A stretch of 64,000 nt of DNA from Bacteroidota bacterium (lineage in GTDB: Bacteria; Bacteroidota; Bacteroidia; B-17B0; Aurantibacillaceae), in NCBI GenBank assembly GCA_018267825.1, contig JAFDXR010000008.1, positions 124,001 through 188,000 on the forward strand, in the 5' to 3' direction. Positions within the stretch are counted from its first letter, which is position 1, and each line of letters starts with the position of its first letter. Positions 35,611 to 46,000 of the stretch are shown one piece after another. The notes below the pieces were generated by a model. That model did no database searches. It was not told the DNA's origin and worked only from the letters and a program-made list of their open reading frames with translations. The position numbers and the translations under genes are program-made.

Positions 35611-38600
35611 GTTACATTCAGGGGTTTATTCATCCATGAATATTTGACAAAGCCATAACTCCACGGAAGCGTTTGCAATAATATATCGTAGGCTTTTGTC
35701 GACACCTGCAACATCCAGGCCTCCTCGCCCGAAGAAATAAAGCCTTCGCGCATCAGGAACGATGCTCTGAAATTTTCAACAGAGGTATTCTTCATTTTAT
35801 CCCATTGTTGCGTAACGGCTTTCAACATACCATCCACTGTGTTTTTTTCCTCATCTGTCAGCGGTGTTGTTTCTATCAGAAACTCATGGGGCTCCATGCC
35901 ACATAAAATTTTATTGAGTACCAGCAGATGCTCCTCTGCCTGTTCATTTTCCGTCGCAGCATATTGCAACAACCGTACTGCCCGCGCCTTCTTTTCGTCA
36001 GAAGTCCATTTGCCTTCCATCATGAGACCGGCACGGACAAATAAGTGTGAGTAAAAGGGCTGCAGAAGTACAAGCCCTGCATTGTGAATGGTTATTTCTT
36101 CTCCCGATCGCATCGCTTCTTTTTTCTTATCCGATTTTATGTTTTTACCTCCTTCCGGTGATGTTACGTTTTTTTCTCCTGACAGAGAAACTTCACCGGG
36201 CATTAATTTATGTACTAAAGCTTCCTCGCTTTGTGAATATGCTTTTTTGATATCCGCTGCCCGTTCATGATGCATAACGTATTCGTCCAGGGATTCGTCC
36301 AATTGCGCCAGCAATGATTTTCGATCTGTACTTGCCGACAGGCTTAATGCCGGCAGCTGTTTTTTCAGTTGTGAACTCCATCGCCGGAGATCGGCCCGTT
36401 TGAAATGATGCAGGAACAGGATGAACTTTTGCAATAACGTAGTATGATCGGTCGGTCCGGATTGTCGATTGACAAGTATGCCGAAGAAAAACTCCCGGAG
36501 CCAGATGCCAAGTTGATTTTTTTCGAACGAATCGGAAAGCAGTGGAATAAAAACTTCCAGCAACACTGTATATTCATTTCCAAGATCCGACCGGTTTGAT
36601 TCCTTTAGTACACGGATGAACTGTTGCTCTGAAAGTTGTCTGGCCGCATAGGACCTGAATGTTTCCATATTCAGAAAATAAATCCATTGAACGGTACGTT
36701 CATCCGTTTTCACAAGGGCATTTATTTTTGTGAAGATCGCATGCAGCAATGGTGTTTCCGCATAACCGGCAAGTCCCGCTTCGCGCGCAAGACTCCTCCA
36801 GGCTTTTTCGTTATATGTATGTATAAACATTTTGAATACGGAATCCGTCGGCACTGTGCGATTTAAAATTGTCTCAAAAAGACGAAGCTTTGCCGTAACC
36901 GGCAGATCCGTTCTTTCAAAGAGGGTGATGAGCCGGTGCCGGTTTCGTTTAAACAAAAACTGCGAAAGCTGATGCAATAACAACTCTGTCTCCCGATCAT
37001 TAAAATGAGCGACGGACGAAGGCCATGTTGCATATTGCAGAAAATAAGAAACCAGATAAAATGCCTTATCCTCAGGAGTATTTGCCGCAGCAGGCATATC
37101 AACAACGGCGCTCCATGCTTCAAGCAGCAATTGGACTTCGGACTCCATATATGCTGTGTCTGTGAAACCAGTCGCCAGTAAGCCTGGTATGCTCTTCCTC
37201 CGGCTGCTAAGCGCTGCCACCCAGGCATCTGTTGTTTTTACAATTTCACTACTCCCTAACTCCGAAACAATGTTTTTGTATGCGTGAGAAGAAAGCGATC
37301 TTTCCAATACTGCCAAAAAAGATGAAAAGAACCAGTTACTGTCAAATGATGTAAAACCCTGTTTGCTATAAGCACCTGTATAAGCCTGTGCCAGAGCTAT
37401 TTTCATCAGGGCAGAACCTGTTTCTCCCTGGAGTGAATCCAGTTTCCGGGTAAACCATTGATAGAGCAATACCGTCTTGCTTCCTTCTGCAACGTGTTGC
37501 ATAACTTCCAGCAGTGCGTTTTCATGTTGCACGAAAAACAGGGGGGATAGTTTACCGGAGATCAGCGCCATTTTGAGAAGCAACACAGCCTCATATGGAT
37601 GCTCCCGCACAAAATTTCTGAACAGTTCCTCCGGTTTTATAGTGTCTGAAGCCCGCCACCAGGGCAAGGTACCATGTTCTATCCAGTGTAAAAGGGCATT
37701 CCGGTCTGTTTGTGTTTTCAGCATCTCCGTATCAACACGCTCTGCCGCATCCCCCTGAATTTTTTCCGCGGTTTCGGAATTCTGTCCTGTTCCGACTCCA
37801 TGCTGGTTCACCGTAAGTGTATTATTATTCATCAGGATTTCCTGATTTCCGGAATAGCCTTTCAGAATTTCAATGAGTATATAAAACAGGGACACCTTAT
37901 CGTTGGAAAGTGTGCTTACCTGCCCTACTTCCTGTACAAGGCAAGCAAGCAGGGTTCTGAACTCCATGTTGTAATGCGCTGCCAGGGCCTTCACATGACT
38001 TTCGATAAATACCCGCAAATTGAATACAGAACCTCTGTCGGCCAGCAGAAACAATAAAACAAGATCCCACAGAGACTGTCTGAAATCTGATTCGGTCGAT
38101 TTTACAATATGATGTTGTTGCTGGAGGCCAATGGTGAGATCGATGTAATGAAAAATTCCTTCGGCGTCGGCGGGTTCCAGCACCCGAATAATTTTCCGGA
38201 TGACCGGCTCACCCAGGTAAGTCAGGACCTGCCTGCGAAACAGAGCTTCCTTGCCATGCTGCCTGATAAGTATCAGAACAGGTTCCTGTTCAGTGTCGAT
38301 AGCCTGCATAAACCAATCTGCGAGAATCGCTTTCTCCGGTACATAAGCTGTGTGTCTGAAAAAACCATTGACCAGGAAAAAGAACAGGGTCTGCAGATCT
38401 CTGTTCCCGCCTTGTGTTTCAGCGGCTGTATCTGCAGCAACAAATCGCCTCTGAAAATCTTCTTTTAAATGTTCTTCCGTAATATCGCGAATAGTCTTCA
38501 TGAGTTCCTGATTCCGCGCAGCTTGTTCAGGCAGTATGCGGATGGCTTCGGACAGATAGAATAAAAGCTTGTCGAAAGAGATATTGTAATGGTTGGCTAT

Positions 38601-39356
38601 CGAAAGGATTGTCTGCCTGGCAAACATCTTTCTGTTAAAATAACTTCCACCTTTGTTTGCGAGGAAGTCGAGGATAAACAACCACAGCGCTTTTCTGAAA
38701 GTATTTTCCGGGGCTTTCACAAATTGATGGGTATGCTGCAGTATACTTACTTCCTGGTGATACTGCACAATATAATCTGCATCGGCCGGCGCCACAAACT
38801 TTACTGTTTGTCGGGCAATTGTTTCACTGAAATTGTACACCAGGCGCTGCCGTACATCGCGGTCATGCAGCAACCTATTCAACGTAGCAGCCAATGCCGT
38901 GACATCTTCCTCCATGCTTTTTTCAAATATCCGGTCAGGTTCCGCGTTTACCAGATCCCCGGCCCAGGCAGCAATCGTTCCATAAAGGAGATACTGCTCC
39001 AATACCGCACGGTATGAAAATTCAATGGCCCTGGCAGCTGTGCTTACATTCGCGGGGGGGCCACCGCCCGTTATAGTTTCGAGATGAGCAGACAAAGCCT
39101 CTGTAAGTGCCTGCCTGTAGGTATCTGCAAGTTCACGGGTTGAATATGGAAATGCGACAAGACCCAGATCAATTTCGAGTCTGTCGATATATACCAGCAG
39201 TTTTTCATCGGTCAGCGAATCAAATACCTCCGTGGTGATCTGATGTAACTGGGTATTGAACAGGCGGCTCGTTTCATCGAAAAGTTCACGCGACGAATCT
39301 CCATCAGCTGTACTGATATGAAACCGCTGTTGCTTTATGAAATGATCTTTTCTCAT
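35601..39356 (-). CDS. eCIS tape-measure protein (Afp14 position)
   Basis: 1251 aa, largely alpha-helical, with no signal peptide. The N-terminus (HFIKQQRFHISTAD, then LVYIDRLEIDLGLV) is what I know from Bacteroidota proteins annotated as contractile injection system tape measure. It sits directly before the AAA+ ATPase gene, the position of Afp14. Tape measures set tube length; if the usual proportion holds, 1251 residues would imply a long particle. An internal near-repeat (AILLFLLAD/FLDFLANKGG-type segments with IxxHYNxxFxxLL) suggests duplication within the protein. Confidence 0.8.
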   Translation of the reverse strand: MRKDHFIKQQRFHISTADGDSSRELFDETSRLFNTQLHQITTEVFDSLTDEKLLVYIDRLEIDLGLVAFPYSTRELADTYRQALTEALSAHLETITGGGPPANVSTAARAIEFSYRAVLEQYLLYGTIAAWAGDLVNAEPDRIFEKSMEEDVTALAATLNRLLHDRDVRQRLVYNFSETIARQTVKFVAPADADYIVQYHQEVSILQHTHQFVKAPENTFRKALWLFILDFLANKGGSYFNRKMFARQTILSIANHYNISFDKLLFYLSEAIRILPEQAARNQELMKTIRDITEEHLKEDFQRRFVAADTAAETQGGNRDLQTLFFFLVNGFFRHTAYVPEKAILADWFMQAIDTEQEPVLILIRQHGKEALFRRQVLTYLGEPVIRKIIRVLEPADAEGIFHYIDLTIGLQQQHHIVKSTESDFRQSLWDLVLLFLLADRGSVFNLRVFIESHVKALAAHYNMEFRTLLACLVQEVGQVSTLSNDKVSLFYILIEILKGYSGNQEILMNNNTLTVNQHGVGTGQNSETAEKIQGDAAERVDTEMLKTQTDRNALLHWIEHGTLPWWRASDTIKPEELFRNFVREHPYEAVLLLKMALISGKLSPLFFVQHENALLEVMQHVAEGSKTVLLYQWFTRKLDSLQGETGSALMKIALAQAYTGAYSKQGFTSFDSNWFFSSFLAVLERSLSSHAYKNIVSELGSSEIVKTTDAWVAALSSRRKSIPGLLATGFTDTAYMESEVQLLLEAWSAVVDMPAAANTPEDKAFYLVSYFLQYATWPSSVAHFNDRETELLLHQLSQFLFKRNRHRLITLFERTDLPVTAKLRLFETILNRTVPTDSVFKMFIHTYNEKAWRSLAREAGLAGYAETPLLHAIFTKINALVKTDERTVQWIYFLNMETFRSYAARQLSEQQFIRVLKESNRSDLGNEYTVLLEVFIPLLSDSFEKNQLGIWLREFFFGILVNRQSGPTDHTTLLQKFILFLHHFKRADLRRWSSQLKKQLPALSLSASTDRKSLLAQLDESLDEYVMHHERAADIKKAYSQSEEALVHKLMPGEVSLSGEKNVTSPEGGKNIKSDKKKEAMRSGEEITIHNAGLVLLQPFYSHLFVRAGLMMEGKWTSDEKKARAVRLLQYAATENEQAEEHLLVLNKILCGMEPHEFLIETTPLTDEEKNTVDGMLKAVTQQWDKMKNTSVENFRASFLMREGFISSGEEAWMLQVSTKAYDILLQTLPWSYGFVKYSWMNKPLNVTWI

Positions 39357-39373
39357 GCGGCATATACATGTTC

Positions 39374-42229
39374 TTATGAATCCACTCCTACAATAAATTC
39401 TTTGGCGCCAAGCAGCATGGAAAGTCTTTCTGCCAAAGGGTTTGCGTCTGTAATATTTTTGAGTGACTCAATCCACTCGAAATAGGTATGTTCAAATTCT
39501 TTCATTTTTGCAGCACCAAGCCATATAAAATGAATCTGCAGGTAGGCAGGGGCGCTGTTTCTGAAAAGGTCTTCAACATAGGTGCGGAATTCCGGTTCCT
39601 GAAAACGTGCGGGCCACGAAGGCAAAACAACCGAAATCCGCATATTGAAGAAATCTTCTTTGAACACTTTACCGTCGGCCATTTTTGCAAGCATTTCGAA
39701 ACCCGGGTACAAGCGCGTTCTGTTGTGTTTATAAATTGCCATCTCGGCGCGCAATGCCGATAATGCTTTGCTGGCTGCCGCCATGTCCGTTATAAAATGA
39801 GGTTTATTTTCAGCATACCGTACAAAATGATCACCTACACGCAACCTGAACTCATCATGCACAGCGTGTCCCTGCGATTTGGTAAGGTCTGAGATCATTC
39901 TGCGGATGATCTGCTCGCGTTGTTCAAAATCCGTCCAGTGTTCATTCTGCATCAATACATCGTCTTTTTTTCCACAGAAACGGAAACCGAATGTGTTTCC
40001 GGTTACATTCGGTCGTAATAAAATATGTTCTACCAGGTGAAAGCCCTCCGACTCCACAGAGAGCTTCCGGAGGTATCGCGTCAATCGCTTCAATGCCTCG
40101 TGGGCTTGTTGACGCGTCTGGTGGCGGCTGATGGTATGCCAGGTTTCTTTTGCAGGATCTTTGTATACAATAACATAACCCTGTTCATTATTCAGTGCGG
40201 GGCCAATGCGATAATTCTTTTCATTAATGCCATGTTTCAAAACGGAAATCCCCTGCTTCCTGAAAAGGTAAGCGTCTTTCTGACTGATGCCCCCGGCGAG
40301 CAGTTTCCCGATCTGGCTTGGTACAACAATATCGTCGGTCTGATGCAGCACGTTCATGGCTTCGCCGGCCCAGGTTACATGCCTGGTTTCGGAATGTGTG
40401 CTTCGCGCGAAATGAATGTTATCCGATTCTCTGACAAAAGCAATATTCCCGTTTTCGAAGACTTCGGATAATTTTCTTTTTTTGGTGTTTTTTATGTGCA
40501 ACAGCAACAGCATTTTTTTCTCAAACCAGGATACATCCGTTTGCTCCTCGTCATAGTTGAATGACCTTATCCGGTTGTATTCCATATCCGGGATAGCCTG
40601 CAATACCTCGGCTTTCCATCGCAGCAGCAACCCTGTTCTCCCCGGATCATCACCCTCATACAGGTCAATGAATAACAAAACCGGGTAGGTCGAAAATTTT
40701 TCATTGAAACGGCCATAAAGATGTTCAAATACCAGGTGTTTACGATGCCTGTATGTTGTAACATTCTCCTGGTTTTCGCCAAGACTTTTTATATAGGTAT
40801 TGCTGTCATTTTTTGTAAATGCTTCCCAGTCGGACTCTGTGGCTCCGGGGTATAAAATATCTTTTATGCCCGGTGCCTGGTATATGGTATTGAAAAAATA
40901 AGAATGCTCTGTATCCCCGGCAAACCGTGTTGAAAAAAGGGTTCCGACGGAAGACAGCTGTGCCAGGTAATTAGCAAGAATCTGTTCGAAAAAAATAATG
41001 TAAGCTTTCAGTTGTTTAGCCTGCGCTTTGCGTTGTTCGGTTTCATGAGATGAAAGTCCGAATTTTCCGATGCCGTATATAGCCGGAAAATTTTCCTGGA
41101 TAGAAAAATATTCACCGATCCGTCTGAATGTGCCCCGATTGATCACTTCTTTTTGTGGAGCGTGAAGTACCTGACGCCGTTCAACACTTCTCATTTTATC
41201 GGATTTCGCGAGCAGGTCCAGGAAATCTTTTTTGCGAACATGCAGTTTATACTCACCGGTAAATAACTGAATGCCCTCAGCCAGTGTTTCTACATCCAGC
41301 AGTGGAAATGTATTGACCGGCAACTTGAATGGCTTGCCGAAACCTTCGGATTTCTGTTCATTCAGCGAGAGATCATGAACCATTAAAACTCCCTTTGCTT
41401 CTGAAACAGCCCGGATAATCTCGAAAATATCGATTTCAGAAACAAGGGGCTTCAGTTCGCTGTCGGGCACAATGCCATGCTTCAGGAGTGGTCCGTCATA
41501 CAGATCTTCCACCCGCATGTTCTGTTTCACAAGTTCTTTTTCGGAATAGAAGCGGATTTTAGGAGATAGGAGGTTTTGTATCTTCCGACAGATATCGAGC
41601 AGGATTTCTTCGGGTTGAATAAACTCCCTGACCAGGATACTTGCCTTGATGGTGATGGTTTGCGGTTTGAGTATAGTGATTTGCCTCACCAGGTCTTCAC
41701 CCAGGTTTCGTTTCGCCAGAAATGAAAAGCGTACTTTATCCGTGATTTCCTTTTCAAGACCCGGCTCCGTTTTAAAACGTTCGGCAACCGCATCGCTTAC
41801 TTTTACAAAAATCCGGTAGAGTCCCTTCACATAAGCCGAAGTGTACTCCGAGGTAAGCGGAACGATGTGAACATTATCAATCTCTTCGATATCATCGAGT
41901 ATGGCTTTCCGGAAATCGTTGACAGAAACGGGATTGATGGTCAGGATTTTTTCTTTATCAAAAAACAGGTGATCTGTTTTATTGATCTCACCATATTTAT
42001 TTGTCAGGATATCTTCGATAGAGAAGCCAGTTCTGTAGGATAAATCCGTAAATGCAAAGCAGAGTTGTTCGAGGATGGTCACCCCGGGATCGTGCACGTT
42101 ATAATCTGTCCATTCATTCCCGGTGAGTTTCTGCAATAGCCTGATGCCCTGCTCAACCAGGAGATCGAAGTTCTCGGCCGGTTCTGCAGAAGGTTCCTTT
42201 TCTATAAATTTCGGTTTAATCGAATCCAT
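39374..42229 (-). CDS. eCIS baseplate J-like protein 2 (Afp12 position)
   Basis: 951 aa. Near the N-terminus is NEWTDYNVHDPGVTILEQL (about 37-55), the D-x-x-P/H-D-P-G-x-T-x-L-E signature of gp6/J-type baseplate wedge proteins. The rest contains beta-rich and charged regions of unknown role. By position between the fibre-like gene and the tape measure it corresponds to Afp12, with the larger 43054 protein as Afp11; the two form the wedge heterodimers of the baseplate in known particles. Confidence 0.8.
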   Translation of the reverse strand: MDSIKPKFIEKEPSAEPAENFDLLVEQGIRLLQKLTGNEWTDYNVHDPGVTILEQLCFAFTDLSYRTGFSIEDILTNKYGEINKTDHLFFDKEKILTINPVSVNDFRKAILDDIEEIDNVHIVPLTSEYTSAYVKGLYRIFVKVSDAVAERFKTEPGLEKEITDKVRFSFLAKRNLGEDLVRQITILKPQTITIKASILVREFIQPEEILLDICRKIQNLLSPKIRFYSEKELVKQNMRVEDLYDGPLLKHGIVPDSELKPLVSEIDIFEIIRAVSEAKGVLMVHDLSLNEQKSEGFGKPFKLPVNTFPLLDVETLAEGIQLFTGEYKLHVRKKDFLDLLAKSDKMRSVERRQVLHAPQKEVINRGTFRRIGEYFSIQENFPAIYGIGKFGLSSHETEQRKAQAKQLKAYIIFFEQILANYLAQLSSVGTLFSTRFAGDTEHSYFFNTIYQAPGIKDILYPGATESDWEAFTKNDSNTYIKSLGENQENVTTYRHRKHLVFEHLYGRFNEKFSTYPVLLFIDLYEGDDPGRTGLLLRWKAEVLQAIPDMEYNRIRSFNYDEEQTDVSWFEKKMLLLLHIKNTKKRKLSEVFENGNIAFVRESDNIHFARSTHSETRHVTWAGEAMNVLHQTDDIVVPSQIGKLLAGGISQKDAYLFRKQGISVLKHGINEKNYRIGPALNNEQGYVIVYKDPAKETWHTISRHQTRQQAHEALKRLTRYLRKLSVESEGFHLVEHILLRPNVTGNTFGFRFCGKKDDVLMQNEHWTDFEQREQIIRRMISDLTKSQGHAVHDEFRLRVGDHFVRYAENKPHFITDMAAASKALSALRAEMAIYKHNRTRLYPGFEMLAKMADGKVFKEDFFNMRISVVLPSWPARFQEPEFRTYVEDLFRNSAPAYLQIHFIWLGAAKMKEFEHTYFEWIESLKNITDANPLAERLSMLLGAKEFIVGVDS

Positions 42230-42251
42230 GGCGTTTCAGGACAGCTGGCTG

Positions 42252-43052
42252 TTATTTTTTAGTTTTCCGGTAATAGCAGTCGTCCGGCATAAAGGCTTCA
42301 TCATCCCAGAGTTTGCTCACATTGTAATAAATATCGACACCACTTCCGTAGTTTCGGTTTGTTTTCATTTCGAGCGCGAAATCGTGTGTAGTTCCTGTCC
42401 ATCGGAGATTCAGCCGGTTCCAGAAAAAACCGAAATAGGAAACTGTTTTTCTGATTTTTCCTCTTGATCGCCCAAATGCACTCAATGCCACAGCATGCAT
42501 GATCGAAAATTTTCCGGTGCCCTTTCTGCCGGTCCTTGCCATGATCTCAAAAGCCTGGCAATTATCAAGACCCTCTACAATCTTGTGCCACTTGCCATCC
42601 GCAGGAACAGTACCGATGCGGTGTGTGCCCACACGGCCATTCACACCGACAAGACCCCTGACATCGAGTTTCAGTTTCGGGTCGCTTCGTTTTCCAAGGC
42701 CGATGCTTCCATTCTGATGAAAGAATGTAGACAAGTTCTCCTGCTCTTTTTCCGAGAGCCCGTCTGTACCCGGAATAAGCTTCAGGCTTGGGTATTCCTG
42801 GCCGTCCTTGTCCATATAAAAATAAGGCTCGAGGCGATCCATGTTTTTATAAAACGTGATCAGGCGTTTCGATGAGCCAATCGGCGAAATAATATAGCCG
42901 TTTTCTTCGTCTTTGGATATGCCATCATCGTGCTGAACAATTACCGAATCGATCAGGTAGCCGAAGTGGATCTCTGAAGGGATCTGGCCGTTTCTGAAAT
43001 ATTTTTTCAGTTCAGCCCGTCCATATAATTTTTTACGTTCCTGCTCACTCAT
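42252..43052 (-). CDS. Fibre- or adhesin-like protein within the baseplate genes
   Basis: 266 aa. After a short N-terminal helix (RAELKKYFRNGQIPSE) there is LKLDVRGLVGVNGRVGT, similar to the collar sequence that begins many trimeric tail-fibre tips. The C-terminal part is a compact domain with many aromatics (YFGFFWNRLNLRWTG). It is 1 bp after the stop of the large baseplate gene and 22 bp before the second one, so it is co-made with the baseplate. A receptor-binding fibre is likely, but I see no match to Afp13 itself. Confidence 0.6.
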   Translation of the reverse strand: MSEQERKKLYGRAELKKYFRNGQIPSEIHFGYLIDSVIVQHDDGISKDEENGYIISPIGSSKRLITFYKNMDRLEPYFYMDKDGQEYPSLKLIPGTDGLSEKEQENLSTFFHQNGSIGLGKRSDPKLKLDVRGLVGVNGRVGTHRIGTVPADGKWHKIVEGLDNCQAFEIMARTGRKGTGKFSIMHAVALSAFGRSRGKIRKTVSYFGFFWNRLNLRWTGTTHDFALEMKTNRNYGSGVDIYYNVSKLWDDEAFMPDDCYYRKTKK

Positions 43053-43053
43053 G

Positions 43054-46000
43054 TTATTCCATATTATGTGTAATGATTAAACTAAATAATTCATCATCCG
43101 GATTATGCACGTGTTTATGTGTTTCGGAAGGCATGTCGGCATTCACGTGAAACTCCTCCCCGATGAAGAAATCACCGATCCCTGCAGGTTTTGGTTCCTC
43201 ATATTCTGCTTCGTCGATAACACTGATGTTGTGAAACGAAGATGGAATAAGTACTGAAGCCGGTGATGAACCTTCAATGAATTCAACCCTTCCTACAGCC
43301 GAGTCGGTTGATGTTGCTATATCATCATCTGAACTCTCGTCGCGGTACGATGAAAAATGCACCAATGAAAACCCGGTGATGTATTTTACATAGGGTTTCA
43401 TTTTCAGATACATCAGCAGTTCCGCTTTATACAGGCGATTTCCCAGTTTTATTTCTTCTGCAGAACCAAACAACCACGGTGAAATATAACTATTGATGTC
43501 GGCAATGAATTGTCGTTTCAAAATACCATAATCCTGTCCGTACTCACTGTTGAAAACAACTTTGCAAAAGACTTTTACTTTCTCATAGACAGCGTTCCCG
43601 ATTTCGATCCTGATAAACGGCGATACCAGTTGTGAAATAAAAGACTTGACCTGGTAAAGAACAGAAAGACTTACTTTGGGCTGTTCGTTGATAAAGCCGT
43701 CCTCATTGGTTTCTTTTGGAATGAGAATAATCTGCAGATCAATTCCCGGAAGAATTTTAAAATCTTCGTTCTCAACATTGAAACACTTTACAATATGAAT
43801 CTGTGGAAACTCTTCCAGAATAACCTGGATGATATCACGGATTTGCTTCGGCCGGCCCTTATGCCTGAGCCGTTCACTGACACGTACATAATATTTCTCT
43901 TCCGATTCGGATGACTTACCACCAAATGAGGGGAACAACTGCCATATATTCTGAATGCCTTTCACATGGCGCTCAAATTCCCTGATGCTTTGCGGCATCA
44001 AACGGTAAACCGGTAATTCGGGCTGCCCCGGTTTGCGGGTGCGTGTCGCAGTAACACCATTTACAGCCACTATCAGGGCTCTGGTCTGGAGTGTGGCAAC
44101 CCCCTCAGCCGATACACGAATCCAGAATGCTCCTGATGGCAGGATGGTATTGTTTGTGGAAATCTGCCGGGGCAGACGCAAACGAACAATTCCCGAGTTA
44201 ATGAAATGTCCTGTGGTGTCCGAAATAATATCATGGCCCTTGAACTCTACCCAGTTATTCGCCTCGAGGTAACTCCACTTGATTTCCTCAGGCTCATGAA
44301 GCGTATGCTGGAAACTGGAATCCTCGATCTGGAAAAGTAAAGATAGTTCTGTATTTTCTTCAGCATTTTCAAGGCCAATATATAAGTTGCATGAATCCGG
44401 AAATTGCGGGAGCAGAAAATAGTTTTTCTTTTCCACGCCCGGAAATACAGCCTGGTAGCCAAATGGATACAGGTGAAAAATCTGCAGATTCGTATCGGTT
44501 GTGTTTTCTTCTTTAAAATTTTCGGAATATTCCGCTTCAAAGTCTACCTCGATGGTTTTAATAACCGGAATGTACGGTTGATTTGGCAGTGGAAGCTTGC
44601 GACGAAATTTTCTGGCGTTGTTCAGAATAACCTCCGGAAAAACCTGTGGGAATAATTTATGCCCGAATGCATCGGAAGGTGAACATAGCTCCAGTCGTAT
44701 AGCGCCTTCACGAAACATAAAATCACCAACTTCTGCTTCGTCAGACAATTGCGCGTTACTCTGAAAATCGATCTTGCGAAAATCGACTCCCCCGATCACG
44801 GAAAATGCAGACAATTCACCCGAGTCAGAATCGGAGGCAAACAAAGGGAATTTCTGTCGCTGATCAAAGGCAGGCTTATATATACCCCGGTTCAGAGAAC
44901 TGATATTGATCTCGAATGAATCATTGTTATATGAACGGCCATAGCCATCATAATGGGTCATGAATCCGCCCTTACCCCGCGGTAGTTCAAGCCACTCGAT
45001 ATTGATTAAAAATTTTTTCAGGTAACGGTTAAATACATTTGTATTCTTGATATCGAGAAATGAACCGACGCTTGGTTGTGGGCCAAAGGGCTGAAAAGGT
45101 GCAACAGGGCTTAAGGGTCCGACATTGTTCTGAAGCTTGAGGGCTTTGAATCCCTTGACATCTACATGAATCGTGACGCGGTCAAGCAACAGGGAACGCA
45201 GGAACCCATAAGGGCAATGTTCCACAAAATTATTGATCCTCACCTGAAGTACCGGCAGGTTTGTGTTAATTGTCAATCCATGAATTTCTTCTTTATACAG
45301 GTCAAATATTTTGTCGGATGCTGTCAGTGTAAATGAAATCTCCAGCTCCGATACAAGGGAGTCGGTATGACGCGCCGATACATTGTATTTTTTAATTTCC
45401 TCCCAGCCTTCTGTTCCGGAAAACTGCAGGGTGAATGCTGATGAAAACAATTCATGTACGATGGTTTCGCGACTTTTTCCTGTAACACCTGAAAAGTTCC
45501 GGATGTACTCTGCCAGTGTAGGTATTCCTGCAGATTTAACATGCAGGCCTATCCTGAACGAACGTTCCCCATCTGCCTGATAAAATAATGGAGAGGCCAG
45601 TGCAAATCCCGGTTCTGCATCGTCCATGGTACGTTCACTGTCGGCAAGACCATGCTGATCCTCACCCATCACCGGCCATGAGGTAAGGTCTCCTTTTTTC
45701 TTAAGATAATCTCCCGGTTTCAATACGGGTAATTGTGCCTTATAAACCTGTGCTTCGTTCACATCCCAAAAGGTGCGCTTCGGTGAAATGATCTGCGGGT
45801 AATCGCTCACAAAAACTGCTTTCAGGTCTTTGATGGTGGCTGAAGAAAGTGTCTGTTTGTTTTCAATCCTGTAGTATGCGGGGTTTTCCTTGCCCTTTAC
45901 TTCGGCCATCAGCAGCTGATCGGGAGATAGTGTTACCGGGTGCGCATGCGGTTCGGGTTCTATGATCAGATGAACTGTATCCGGTTGATCATCCAGCCGT

